Shown: positions 1 through 7,839 of the stretch, in pieces
Layout of the letters: every line of letters starts with the position of its first letter
Position numbering within the stretch: position 1 is the first letter of the stretch
NCBI RefSeq assembly: GCF_002213415.1
Contig: NZ_NJGU01000011.1
Span: 124,001-188,000 of the forward strand
Reading direction: 5' to 3'
Length of the DNA stretch: 64,000 nt
Source: Herbaspirillum robiniae
GTDB lineage: Bacteria; Pseudomonadota; Gammaproteobacteria; Burkholderiales; Burkholderiaceae_D
Notes under the pieces: generated by a model
Seen by the model: only the letters and a program-made list of their open reading frames with translations
The model's database searches: none
What the model was told of the DNA's origin: nothing
Translations under genes and position numbers: made by a program

Positions 1-345
1 GTTGAACGTTGCCAGTTCGGGCTCCACCAGCACTGGGTTGTGTCCGGCGCGAACGATAGCGAGGATGGTGGCAATGTATGTATTGGAGGCCACCAGAATG
101 TCGCTGCCCTTGGGAAGATCAAGGGCCTCGATGGATAGAATCAGCGCGTCCAGCCCGTTCGCTACACCGATGCAGTGCCGCGCGCCTACGTAGTGGGCGA
201 ATTCGGTTTCGAAAGCGTTGACCTCTTGGCCAAGTACGTACCAGCCACTGCGGATGACGCGCGTTGCCGCTGCCTCCAGGTCAGCCATGAAGGCATCGTT
301 GGAGCGTGCCAGGCTTTCGTATTCGATGGTCAGAGATTCATTCAT
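1..345 (-). CDS. DegT/DnrJ/EryC1/StrS sugar aminotransferase, N-terminal part (FdtB/QdtB-like)
   Basis: The first 115 residues read MNESLTIEYESLARSN... and then run off the window. The segment GVANGLDAL and the spacing of the WYVLGQEV and VASNTYIATILA blocks match the N-terminal half of PLP-dependent sugar aminotransferases of the DegT family. The catalytic lysine lies beyond the window. The ATG at 345 overlaps the last 8 bases of the upstream ketoisomerase gene, so the two are probably translationally coupled. A ketoisomerase followed by a DegT aminotransferase is the known order for dTDP-3-amino-3,6-dideoxyhexose synthesis (FdtA/FdtB, QdtA/QdtB). The exact sugar (Fuc3N, Qui3N or other) cannot be told from this part. 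Start choice is supported by the overlap; there is no strong ribosome binding site. Confidence 0.85.
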   Translation of the reverse strand, partial: MNESLTIEYESLARSNDAFMADLEAAATRVIRSGWYVLGQEVNAFETEFAHYVGARHCIGVANGLDALILSIEALDLPKGSDILVASNTYIATILAIVRAGHNPVLVEPELATFN

Positions 346-706
346 AGGGCGTATCAATATATTCGCTCCGGTCATATGGATGCGACGACATTACAAGCAA
401 GACAGCGCCCGTATCAAATGTCATTGTGTGCCAATCCTTGGGCTCGACCAACAGGCACTTGCTTGGATGATCCAGGTCCACGGTATCGGTCGTCACACCA
501 TCATTCATGTATATGGAGACTTTCCCGCTGACGGCTATCAGCGCCTGGCGGGTATGGATGTGACGGTGTCCGCCACGGGTTTCTCCATTGGCGCCATAGA
601 TCCAGTACGTACGAACCACCTCAAATGGCAACGAGTCTTGCAGCACAGTCAGAGAGCCGCGTGAATCCGTGAATGTGGGGAGATTGAGAACGGTGAAATA
701 TGTCAT
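338..706 (-). CDS. dTDP-6-deoxy-hexos-4-ulose 3,4-ketoisomerase (FdtA/QdtA/WxcM-type cupin)
   Basis: A 122-residue single-domain cupin. The N-terminal FTDSRGSLTVL block, the TYWIYGANGETRGGHRH stretch (about residues 34-51) and the later LLVEPKDWHTM block are typical of sugar nucleotide 3,4-ketoisomerases, which shift the keto group of dTDP-4-keto-6-deoxyglucose from C4 to C3. The paired histidines in GGHRHIH (about 47-53) fit the catalytic/metal-like His pair of the family. The product would be the substrate of the aminotransferase encoded next. The start ATGA overlaps the TGA of the preceding small ORF, and AGAGG lies 6 bases upstream. FdtA (galacto) and QdtA (gluco) cannot be separated by eye. 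Confidence 0.85.
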   Translation of the reverse strand: MTYFTVLNLPTFTDSRGSLTVLQDSLPFEVVRTYWIYGANGETRGGHRHIHTRQALIAVSGKVSIYMNDGVTTDTVDLDHPSKCLLVEPKDWHTMTFDTGAVLLVMSSHPYDRSEYIDTPYE

Positions 707-846
707 GCGCTGCCTCTGGCCGGATAACGTGAACCATGGTAATGGAGTTTGGCGGCCAGCAATTCCTTGGCCGGGTATGCGCTACGTCCATCAAGCCATT
801 TGCCGATGCGCTTGTCGGCGGGGCGCGTGGAGCATTGCCTCTTCAT
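703..846 (-). CDS. possible 47-residue basic protein, unknown
   Basis: An open frame starts with ATG immediately after the TGA of the PseC-like gene (0-base gap) and ends with TGA overlapping the ATG of the ketoisomerase gene. It reads MKRQCSTRPADKRIGKW... and is rich in Lys, Arg and Ala, with a YHGSRYPARGSA end. The precise stop-start and ATGA junctions on both sides suggest it is translated within the operon. However, I recognise no family, and it could be a degenerate remnant of a lost sugar gene or a chance frame bridging 140 bases. No AGGAGG-like site precedes it, so translation would rely on re-initiation from the upstream gene. Confidence 0.35.
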   Translation of the reverse strand: MKRQCSTRPADKRIGKWLDGRSAYPAKELLAAKLHYHGSRYPARGSA

Positions 847-2019
847 TCAAAAGATCGTCTGATAGCCGGAAGGAGCGAGCAGACGGGCAACAACTTCACC
901 CTGCTGCTCCGCAGTGAGTCCCGGATAGATGGGAATGGTGATGGCCTCACCGTAATATCGCTCCGCCTCGGGGAAGTCCGTCGCCTGGAAGCCCATGCGT
1001 TCGTAGTAAGGCTGGCGATAAAGCGGGATGTAGTGCACGTTGACGCCAATGCCGTCGGCCCGCATGCGTTCGAATACTTCCCGGTGGCTGGCCTTCATGG
1101 TGTCAGCGGGCAACCTGACGATGTAGAGATGTAGCGCCGAGTGGGCGTCCGGGTGCTGCCAGGGGCGGACAATTGGTGTGTCTTTCAGCAACTCTTCATA
1201 GTGCTGCGCAATGGCATGGCGTTTCGTGACAAACTCGTCGAGCCGCCGCATTTGACTCACGCCCAGCGCAGCTTGGATGTCCGTCATACGATAATTGAAG
1301 CCGAGGTCGATTTGCTGGTAATACCAGGGGCCGTCGGGGGGGCAAGTCATTTCCGACGGATAGCGGGTGATGCCGTGACTACGGAAGCGAGCCATGCGCT
1401 TGAGCAGCGCCGGGTCATTGGTCATGGCCATGCCGCCTTCACCTGTGGTGATGATCTTCACCGGGTGGAAGCTGAATACGGTGATATCGCTGTAGCGGCA
1501 GTTGCCGATTTTTTCGCCTTTGTAGCTGCCACCGATGGCATGCGATGCATCCTCAATGATGCGGAAGCCATACTCGATGGACAGCGCATGAATGCGTTCC
1601 ATGTCACAGGATTGGCCGGACAGGTGAACCGGTATGACTACCTTGGGCAACCTGCCATTACGCTTTGCATGCTCCAGTTTTTCCGCTAAACGGGTTGCGC
1701 TCATATTGTAGGTGTCCGGGTCGATATCGACAAAATCGACTTCGGCGCCACAATAGAGCGCACAGTTTGCGCTGGCCACGAAAGTGATCGGCGAGGTCCA
1801 AACCAGATCGCCCGGGCCGACTTCCAGGGCCAAGCAAGCAATGTGCAGGGCGCCGGTCGCGCTGTTGACTGCTGCCGCATGTTTGGCCCCGCAGTAGTTC
1901 GCGACGACTTTTTCGAACTCCGGCACAACCGGGCCTTGCGTGAGGAAGTCCGAACGCAGCACTTCCACTACTGCGTCGATGTCTTCTTGGGAAATATTCT
2001 GGCGTCCGTATGGAATCAT
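847..2019 (-). CDS. pseC: PseC-like UDP-4-keto-sugar aminotransferase
   Basis: This 390-residue DegT-family PLP enzyme begins MIPYGRQNISQEDIDAVVEV, the usual opening of PseC (UDP-4-amino-4,6-dideoxy-N-acetyl-beta-L-altrosamine transaminase). The PLP lysine is visible in SFHPVKIITTGEGG, and EDASHAIGG supplies the PLP-stacking and Asp region. Length fits the family (about 380). The ATG at 2019 is preferred over an upstream TTG because PseC proteins begin at this MIPYGRQ. It is the first gene of the polysaccharide operon, 0.5 kb after the rfaH-like gene. No other pseudaminic acid gene (pseB, pseH, pseI) is visible here, so it may instead be a generic 4-aminotransferase for another 4-amino-4,6-dideoxy sugar. 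Confidence 0.8.
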   Translation of the reverse strand: MIPYGRQNISQEDIDAVVEVLRSDFLTQGPVVPEFEKVVANYCGAKHAAAVNSATGALHIACLALEVGPGDLVWTSPITFVASANCALYCGAEVDFVDIDPDTYNMSATRLAEKLEHAKRNGRLPKVVIPVHLSGQSCDMERIHALSIEYGFRIIEDASHAIGGSYKGEKIGNCRYSDITVFSFHPVKIITTGEGGMAMTNDPALLKRMARFRSHGITRYPSEMTCPPDGPWYYQQIDLGFNYRMTDIQAALGVSQMRRLDEFVTKRHAIAQHYEELLKDTPIVRPWQHPDAHSALHLYIVRLPADTMKASHREVFERMRADGIGVNVHYIPLYRQPYYERMGFQATDFPEAERYYGEAITIPIYPGLTAEQQGEVVARLLAPSGYQTIF

Positions 2020-2046
2020 GGCTTTTGACCGTCTAATGTAAAACAA

Positions 2047-2545
2047 AAGGGCGCGATGAGTTCATTGTCGCAGGTGACAACAGCCCTCTCTGTGATTTTT
2101 CGTTTTGCTACAACCAATCGTGCGGCTCGCGATATCCGGAGCAAACAACGCAACGCTCCGCGTAGGATTCCCGGTGAAGGCCGGCCAATTCCGAAGCGGC
2201 GAGATCAGGATCAAAGATGATCTGAAAAGGATTTTACAAGGCTACCGCTGTGCTGTTACACGATCAGCAAGCGCGGTTTGCAGGTTATATAGAAGGTCTG
2301 GCGGGGGAACGTGCCAGAAGTACATTTCTCGCAAGTTCGTCAGACCGAGGCAATTGTGCCACATCGCAACGACTTGAGAAAGGCTTATGAAAAGATGGAC
2401 TGAGCCGCTGTAGGGGCAACGGGGATCATGCAGCGCTATCTTCTTGGTTCTTATTCTTTAGATTGAGCTGCCGGCCGGCGGGGCGCATCTCCGCGCAACG
2501 ATCGCTCGATGTTGGGCTGAAGGGGGCGGCGGTCGGTGATCTTGA
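2047..2545 (-). other. Intergenic leader between rfaH-like gene and sugar operon
   Basis: About 500 bases hold no convincing gene on either strand. On the minus strand a weak TATAAC-like -10 is seen at 2284-2289, without a good -35. A start about 7 bases later would put the ops-like octamer (2241-2248) roughly 30-40 bases into the transcript. The region is less GC-rich than its surroundings, which is common for polysaccharide operon leaders. No clear rho-independent terminator follows the rfaH-like gene. Confidence 0.5.
2241..2248 (-). promoter_or_regulatory. ops-like element (GCGGTAGC) in operon leader
   Basis: The minus strand reads CAGCGGTAGCCTTG here. The octamer GCGGTAGC is the core of the ops sequence (GGCGGTAGCGT in enterobacteria) that recruits RfaH to paused RNA polymerase. 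It lies in the leader of a sugar-nucleotide operon, just downstream of an rfaH-like gene on the same strand, which is where ops is expected. The flanks differ from the enterobacterial element (A for G before, C for G after). An 8-base match alone would be weak; the context is what makes it credible. Confidence 0.5.
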
Positions 2546-3043
2546 TCAACTGAGTTTGCGCACGCTCGTCAGTCGCACAGGAATGACAACCGGCTTGCTG
2601 AGCAATTCGATCAGGACGATGACGCGGCGATCGCCGTCGGCCATCTGATAGATGCCCTCAAGACCGGCAAACGGTCCATCACGGAGTTGTATTTTTTCGC
2701 CATGACTGAACAGTTGTTGCGCTTCGTGCTGTACAAGCGACTGCTGCTGTTGCAGTAGTTCAATCAGGTAACTATCGACTTTTGCGGGTTCTGTACCAAA
2801 GCTGACCAACCGGCTTACACCCTTGGTCGAACGGATTGGCGTCCAGCTCTTGGTGGAACTGTCACGCCCCAGCCGGATGAACAGATAGCGCGGGAATAAC
2901 GGTTCGTCGCTGACAGTGACCGTGCCTTGGCGGAGCTTTTCGACAGGCAGTACGGGGAGATAGCACTGGAAGCCCTGTCTTTCCAGGTTCTCCTGTGCGC
3001 ACTTTTCCTGCCGGGGTTTGGTATGGACGAGATACCAGTGCAT
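2546..3043 (-). CDS. rfaH: RfaH-like transcription antiterminator (NusG paralogue)
   Basis: A 165-residue NusG-family protein. The N-terminal NGN domain starts WYLVHTKPRQEKCAQENL and has the FPRYLFIRL block. The C-terminal KOW-type segment carries LRDGPFAGLEGIYQMADGDRRV and ends in VRLTSVRKLS. MHWYLVHTKP and the short length are closer to RfaH than to housekeeping NusG. RfaH binds RNA polymerase paused at ops elements and suppresses termination in long polysaccharide, LPS or secretion operons. The neighbouring sugar operon with an ops-like octamer fits that role. The ATG at 3043 is chosen because GGGAG lies about 8 bases upstream and family members begin at this methionine; an ATG 12 bases earlier is less likely. 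Confidence 0.85.
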   Translation of the reverse strand: MHWYLVHTKPRQEKCAQENLERQGFQCYLPVLPVEKLRQGTVTVSDEPLFPRYLFIRLGRDSSTKSWTPIRSTKGVSRLVSFGTEPAKVDSYLIELLQQQQSLVQHEAQQLFSHGEKIQLRDGPFAGLEGIYQMADGDRRVIVLIELLSKPVVIPVRLTSVRKLS

Positions 3044-3077
3044 CGCGACTCCCAAATGTTATTTTAATCCCGGGCTC

Positions 3078-3107
3078 ATTCTACCTTCCGGTATTGGGGG
3101 CGAGCAA
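3078..3107 (-). promoter_or_regulatory. Candidate sigma70 promoter of rfaH-like gene
   Basis: On the minus strand TTGCTC (3102-3107) and TAGAAT (3078-3083) are 18 bases apart, giving a start near 3071 and a leader of about 28 bases before the ATG at 3043. The -10 matches the consensus at 5 of 6 positions. Found by eye only. Confidence 0.4.
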
Positions 3108-3178
3108 ATGAATCGCATCATACCGTTGTTCAATTTCTTTTGGGAAACTGACGGATATTGTTCATGAGACCACAAAGT

Positions 3179-3206
3179 CAAACGGCCGCCCCGAGGCAGC
3201 CGTTTG
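3179..3206 (-). terminator. Hairpin downstream of the efflux operon
   Basis: CAAACGGC (3179-3186) and GCCGTTTG (3199-3206) form a perfect 8-bp stem with a 12-base loop, 23 bases beyond the stop of the outer-membrane component. The T-tracts on either side are short (GACTTTTG on plus, ACTTTG on minus), so it is a modest, possibly bidirectional terminator. Confidence 0.45.
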
Positions 3207-3228
3207 GACTTTTGCAGTGCAAAGCGCT

Positions 3229-4680
3229 TTACTGCTTCGCCGCCAGACTCACCGAATTCTCGTTAAGCCCACCCCCCAACGCCTTGTACAGATCGATAGC
3301 GTTGTTGAGTCGCAGCTGGCGCGCCTGGATCAGCGACTGCTGCGCCGAGAACAGGTCGCGCTGCGCGTCGAGCTGGTCGAGCGAGGAGGCGATGCCGTTC
3401 TTGAAACGCAGGTCGGTCAGTTTCAGGCGTTCCTGCTGGGCCGAGAGGAAGGCTTCCTGGGCCTTGACCTGGTCGTCCAGGCTGCCGCGGGCGACCAGGG
3501 CGTCGGCCACTTCGCGGAAGGCGGTCTGGATGGTCTTTTCATACGTGACCACCGCCTTGTTCTTGCGCACTTCGGCCAGGTCCAGGTTGGCGCTGTTGCG
3601 GCCGAAGTCGAAGATCGGCAGCGACAGCGAGGGGCCGAAGCTCCAGGCGCCGGAGCCGGACTCGAACAGGCCACCCAGCGTGCTGCTGGCGCTGCCGAAG
3701 CTGCCGGTCAGCGAGATCTTCGGGAAGAAGGCCGCGCGCGCCGCGCCGATGTTGGCGTTGGCCGAGAGCAGGCTCTGTTCGGCTGAGCGGATGTCCGGAC
3801 GGTTGGTCAGCAGGTCCGAAGGCAGGCCGGCCGGGATGTCGGTGACGATCTTTTCATCCGACAGCAGCTGCGCCGGCGGCAGGTCGCCGACCTTCTTGCC
3901 CACCAGCAGCGTGAGCGCGTTTTCGGCCTGGGCGCGCTGGCGTTCCAGCGTGGCCTTGGACACGCGCGCCGATTCCACCAGGGTTTGCGTCAGTCGGAAG
4001 TCCAGCGCCGAGGAGGCGCCCACGTCCAGGCGCTTCTGCGCCAGCTGCAGGTTGTCTTCGCGCGATTTCAGGGTCTGGTCCGCCAGGAGCAGCTGTTCGG
4101 CGTAGGAACGCTCGGTCAGGTAAGCCTGCGCCACCTGCGCGACCAGGCTGATCTGGGCCGACTTCTGCGCTTCCTCGGTGGAGAGGTAGCTGGCCAGCGC
4201 TGCGTCCTTCAGGCTGCGCACGCGACCGAAGAAGTCCAGCTCGTAGGCCGGCACTGCCAGGCCCACCTGGTAGCTGTTGCTGATGTAGGGCTGGCCGGTC
4301 AGCGACTGGCTGGCCGCGGTGCGGGTACGCGCAGCGTTGCCGCTCACGTTCAGGTTGGGCAGCAGGTCGGCGCGGGTGATCTGGTACTGCGCGCGCGCTT
4401 CCTCGATGTTCAGGGCGGCGGTGCGCAGGTCGCGGTTGTTTTCCAGGGCGGCCGCGATCAGCGCCTGCAGGCGCTGGTCGGGGAAGAACTGGCGCCAGCC
4501 CAGGTTGACCGCTTCCAGCTCCTTGCTGCCGGCGGCGTTGGCCGGGTAGGCCGTTTCCACCGGCGCTTGCGGGCGCTCATAGGTGGGGGCCAGCGTGCAG
4601 CCCCCCAGTACGCCGGCGACGGCCAGCGCTGCGCAGAGTTGCAGCAAGCGCGGCGAGCGTGGCATCGACAGATTAGCCAT
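3229..4680 (-). CDS. oprM: RND efflux outer-membrane lipoprotein, OprM/NodT family
   Basis: A 483-residue outer-membrane factor. A signal sequence of about 30 residues ends in the lipobox VLGGC followed by TLAPTYERPQAP, the hallmark N-terminus of OprM/TtgC-like proteins. Two alpha-helical OEP repeats follow, with RADLLPNLN, TNRPDIRSAEQ and SLPIFDFGRNSANL in their usual places. It forms the trimeric channel that takes substrates from the AcrA/AcrB-like pair to the outside. The ATG at 4680 (MANLSMPRS) overlaps the AcrB-like stop by 8 bases, so the three genes form one coupled operon. An upstream in-frame start would only add residues before the signal peptide. Confidence 0.93.
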   Translation of the reverse strand: MANLSMPRSPRLLQLCAALAVAGVLGGCTLAPTYERPQAPVETAYPANAAGSKELEAVNLGWRQFFPDQRLQALIAAALENNRDLRTAALNIEEARAQYQITRADLLPNLNVSGNAARTRTAASQSLTGQPYISNSYQVGLAVPAYELDFFGRVRSLKDAALASYLSTEEAQKSAQISLVAQVAQAYLTERSYAEQLLLADQTLKSREDNLQLAQKRLDVGASSALDFRLTQTLVESARVSKATLERQRAQAENALTLLVGKKVGDLPPAQLLSDEKIVTDIPAGLPSDLLTNRPDIRSAEQSLLSANANIGAARAAFFPKISLTGSFGSASSTLGGLFESGSGAWSFGPSLSLPIFDFGRNSANLDLAEVRKNKAVVTYEKTIQTAFREVADALVARGSLDDQVKAQEAFLSAQQERLKLTDLRFKNGIASSLDQLDAQRDLFSAQQSLIQARQLRLNNAIDLYKALGGGLNENSVSLAAKQ

Positions 4681-7600
4681 TGTTATTCTCCACATTAATC
4701 TTGGGCGAGTGGTCCGCATCGAACTTGCGTTGGCGTTCGCTGCCCTTGAAGATCTTGCGCACGACCACGAAGAAGATCGGCACCAGGAACACTGCCAGCA
4801 CGGTTGCGGTGATCATGCCGCCCATCACGCCGGTACCGATGGCGCGTTGGCTGGCCGAACCGGCGCCGGAGGCGATGGCCAGCGGCAGCACGCCGAGGAT
4901 GAAGGCCAGCGAGGTCATGATGATCGGACGGAAGCGCAGGTGCACCGCTTCCAGCGTCGCTTCGATCAGGCCCATGCCCTGCGCCTGCAGGTCCTTGGCG
5001 AACTCGATGATCAGGATCGCGTTCTTGGCCGACAGGCCCACCACCGCGATCATGCCCACCTTGAAGTACACGTCGTTGGGCATGGCGCGCAGCGTCACGC
5101 CCAAGAGCGCGCCGAGGATACCCAGCGGCACCACCAGCATCACCGCCAGCGGGATCGAGGTGCTTTCATACAGCGCTGCCAGCACCAGGAACACGGCGAT
5201 CAGCGACAGCGCGTACAGGGCCGGGGCCTGGTTGCCGGAGGTCTTTTCTTCCAGCGACTGGCCGGTCCACTCGAAGCCGAAGCCCGCGGGCAGCTTGGCG
5301 ACGAAGGATTCCATCTCCGCCATCGCCTCGCCGGTGCTGCGACCCGGGGCCGCGCCGCCGGCGATCTTCATCGCCGGGTAGCCGTTGTAGCGGATCAGCT
5401 GCACGGGGCCGTTGATCCACTTGGCCGACACGAAGGCCGAGAACGGCACCATGGTGCCCGAGGAGTTCTTGGCGTACAGGTTGACCAGGTCTTCCGGCTG
5501 CAGGCGACGGTTGGCGTCGGCCTGGACGATCACGCGCTGCTGGCGGCCCTGGTTGGGGAAGTCGTTCACATACGACGAACCCAGAGCGGTCGACAGCACG
5601 CTGTTGATGGTCGAGAACGGCACGCCCAGCGCGTTGGCCTTGTCGCGGTCGATGTCCAGTTGCAGCTGCGGCGCATCTTCCAGGCCTTCCGGACGCACGC
5701 CCGCCAGCACCTTGCTTTGCGAGGCCATGCCCAGGATCTGGTTGCGCGCCTGCACCAGTGCGGCGTGTCCCACGCCTGCGCGATCCTGCAGACGGAAGGT
5801 GAAGCCGGTGGCGTTGCCCAGTTCAGGGATAGGCGGCGGGTTCAGCGGGAACACGATCGCGTCCTTGATCTGCGAGAAGGCGCCGAAGGCCTTGCCGGCG
5901 ATGGCGTCGGCCGACTGCGACTTGTCGCGCTCAGCCCAGTCCTTCAGCGGGGTGAACACCAGCGCCGCGTTCTGGCCGTTGCCGGAGAACGAGAAGCCCA
6001 GCACCGCAATCGCGTGCTCGACCGCCGGATCCTTCAGGTAATACTCTTCGACCTTCTTCACGACCTCCGTGGTGCGCGCCGTGCTTGCGCCCGGCGGCAG
6101 CTGGATGTTGGTGATGATGTAGCCCTGGTCTTCGTTGGGCAGGAAGGACGCCGGCAGGCGGGCATACAGCAGGCCCACGCAAGCCACGATCACCACGTAC
6201 ACGATCATGTAGCGGCCGGCCTTGGTCAGCATCTTGGCGATGAAGCCCTGGTAGCCGGCGGCGGTGGTGTTGAACTTGCGGTTGAACCAGCCGAAGAAAC
6301 CCTTCTTCTCGTGGTGGTGACCCTTCTCGACCGGCTTGAGGATGGTCGCGCACAGCGCCGGCGTCAGCGTGAACGCCATGAGCACCGAGAACACCATGGA
6401 GGCCACCATCGACAGCGAGAACTGGCGATAGATCGCGCCCACGGCGCCGCCGAAGAAGGCCATCGGGATGAACACCGCGATCAGCACCAGCGTGATGCCG
6501 ATCAGCGCGCCCGAGATCTGGCCCATGGCCTTGCGGGTGGCGTCGGCCGGCGACAGGCCTTCCTCGCTCATGATGCGTTCGACGTTTTCCACCACCACGA
6601 TCGCATCGTCCACCAGGATACCGATGGCCAGCACCATGCCGAACATGGTCAGCACGTTGATCGAGAAGCCGAACACCAGCAGCGTGGCGAAGGTACCCAG
6701 CAGGGCCACCGGCACCACCACCGTCGGGATGATGGTGTAGCGGATGTTCTGCAGGAACAGGAACATCACCAGGAACACCAGCACGATGGCTTCGATCAGG
6801 GTCTTGACCACTTCCTCGATCGAGATCTTGACGAACTTGGAGGTGTCGTAAGGGATGGTGTACTTCACGCCGGCCGGGAAGTACTTGGCCAGTTCTTCCA
6901 TCTTCTTGTGCACGGCGGTGGCGGTGCCCAGCGCGTTGGCGGTGGGCGAGAGCTGCACACCGATGAACGACGACGGCTTGCCGTCCAGGCGACCCGAGGT
7001 GTCGTAGGTCTGGCCGCCGACTTCGATGCGGGCCACGTCGCGCATGCGCACGGCGGCGCCGTTCGCGTTGGCGCGCAGGATGATGTCGCCGAACTGCTCG
7101 GGCGTGGTCAGCTGGCCGTTCACCACCACGGTGGCGGCGATCTGCTGCGTGCCGGGGCTGGGCAGGGCGCCCAGCGTGCCGCCGGCCACCAGCGCGTTCT
7201 GCGCGGTGATCGCTGCGGTCACGTCGGCCGGCGTCAGGTTCAGGCCGATCAGCTTGTTCGGGTCGATCCAGATGCGCATGGCGCGTTCGGTACCGAACAG
7301 CTGCGCCTGGCCCACGCCGGGCACGCGCTTGATTTCGTTGAGGACGTTGCGCGACAGGTAGTCGCCCAGCGCCACCGGATCAAGCTTGCCGTCGGTGGAC
7401 GAGAGGCCGATGAACAGCAGGAAGTTGGAGCGCGACTTGGTCACCTGCACGCCCTGTTGCGTCACGGCCGCCGGCAGGCGGGCCTCCACGCGCTTGAGGC
7501 GGTTCTGCACGTCCACCGCGGCCAGGTCGGCGTTGGTGTCGGGCGAGAAGGTGATGGTGATCTGCACCTGGCCGTTGGCCTGGCTTTGCGACTCCATGTA

Positions 7601-7828
7601 CTGCAGGCCGTCGGCGCCGTTCATTTCCTGTTCGATCAGGCTGGTCACCGAATCGTCCAGGGTCTGCGCGGTCGCGCCCGGATAGGTCGCCGTGACCACG
7701 ATGGTCGGCGGCGCGATACTGGGGTACTGGGCCACCGGCAAGCCGGTGATCGCCAATGCCCCGGCCAACATGATGAAGATGGCCAACACCCACGCGAATA
7801 CGGGGCGATCAATAAAAAACTTTCCCAT
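4673..7828 (-). CDS. acrB: RND multidrug efflux permease, AcrB/MexB/TtgB (HAE1) type
   Basis: The 1051-residue length and the opening MGKFFIDRPVFAWVLAIFIM are typical of the inner-membrane proton/drug antiporter of HAE1 pumps. Twelve membrane segments are expected. Visible blocks include GLPVAQYPSIAPPTI at the N-terminus, MVLAIGILVDDAIVVVENVE with the proton-relay aspartates in TM4 (about residue 410), and TM10-11 blocks GLSAKNAILIIEFAKD and RFRPIIMTSLAFILGV. The large periplasmic loops have hydrophobic pore-domain signatures. It lies 11 bases after the membrane fusion gene and overlaps the channel gene. Substrates are not readable from sequence; relatives export antibiotics, dyes, detergents or aromatics. 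Confidence 0.97.
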   Translation of the reverse strand: MGKFFIDRPVFAWVLAIFIMLAGALAITGLPVAQYPSIAPPTIVVTATYPGATAQTLDDSVTSLIEQEMNGADGLQYMESQSQANGQVQITITFSPDTNADLAAVDVQNRLKRVEARLPAAVTQQGVQVTKSRSNFLLFIGLSSTDGKLDPVALGDYLSRNVLNEIKRVPGVGQAQLFGTERAMRIWIDPNKLIGLNLTPADVTAAITAQNALVAGGTLGALPSPGTQQIAATVVVNGQLTTPEQFGDIILRANANGAAVRMRDVARIEVGGQTYDTSGRLDGKPSSFIGVQLSPTANALGTATAVHKKMEELAKYFPAGVKYTIPYDTSKFVKISIEEVVKTLIEAIVLVFLVMFLFLQNIRYTIIPTVVVPVALLGTFATLLVFGFSINVLTMFGMVLAIGILVDDAIVVVENVERIMSEEGLSPADATRKAMGQISGALIGITLVLIAVFIPMAFFGGAVGAIYRQFSLSMVASMVFSVLMAFTLTPALCATILKPVEKGHHHEKKGFFGWFNRKFNTTAAGYQGFIAKMLTKAGRYMIVYVVIVACVGLLYARLPASFLPNEDQGYIITNIQLPPGASTARTTEVVKKVEEYYLKDPAVEHAIAVLGFSFSGNGQNAALVFTPLKDWAERDKSQSADAIAGKAFGAFSQIKDAIVFPLNPPPIPELGNATGFTFRLQDRAGVGHAALVQARNQILGMASQSKVLAGVRPEGLEDAPQLQLDIDRDKANALGVPFSTINSVLSTALGSSYVNDFPNQGRQQRVIVQADANRRLQPEDLVNLYAKNSSGTMVPFSAFVSAKWINGPVQLIRYNGYPAMKIAGGAAPGRSTGEAMAEMESFVAKLPAGFGFEWTGQSLEEKTSGNQAPALYALSLIAVFLVLAALYESTSIPLAVMLVVPLGILGALLGVTLRAMPNDVYFKVGMIAVVGLSAKNAILIIEFAKDLQAQGMGLIEATLEAVHLRFRPIIMTSLAFILGVLPLAIASGAGSASQRAIGTGVMGGMITATVLAVFLVPIFFVVVRKIFKGSERQRKFDADHSPKINVENNNG

Positions 7829-7839
7829 CTTGCAGCCTC

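Noticed and set aside
2284-2289. TGGCAC upstream of TATAAC as a sigma54 promoter
   Set aside because: TGGCACG is present on the minus strand near 2312 but the -12 element TTGCA is missing.
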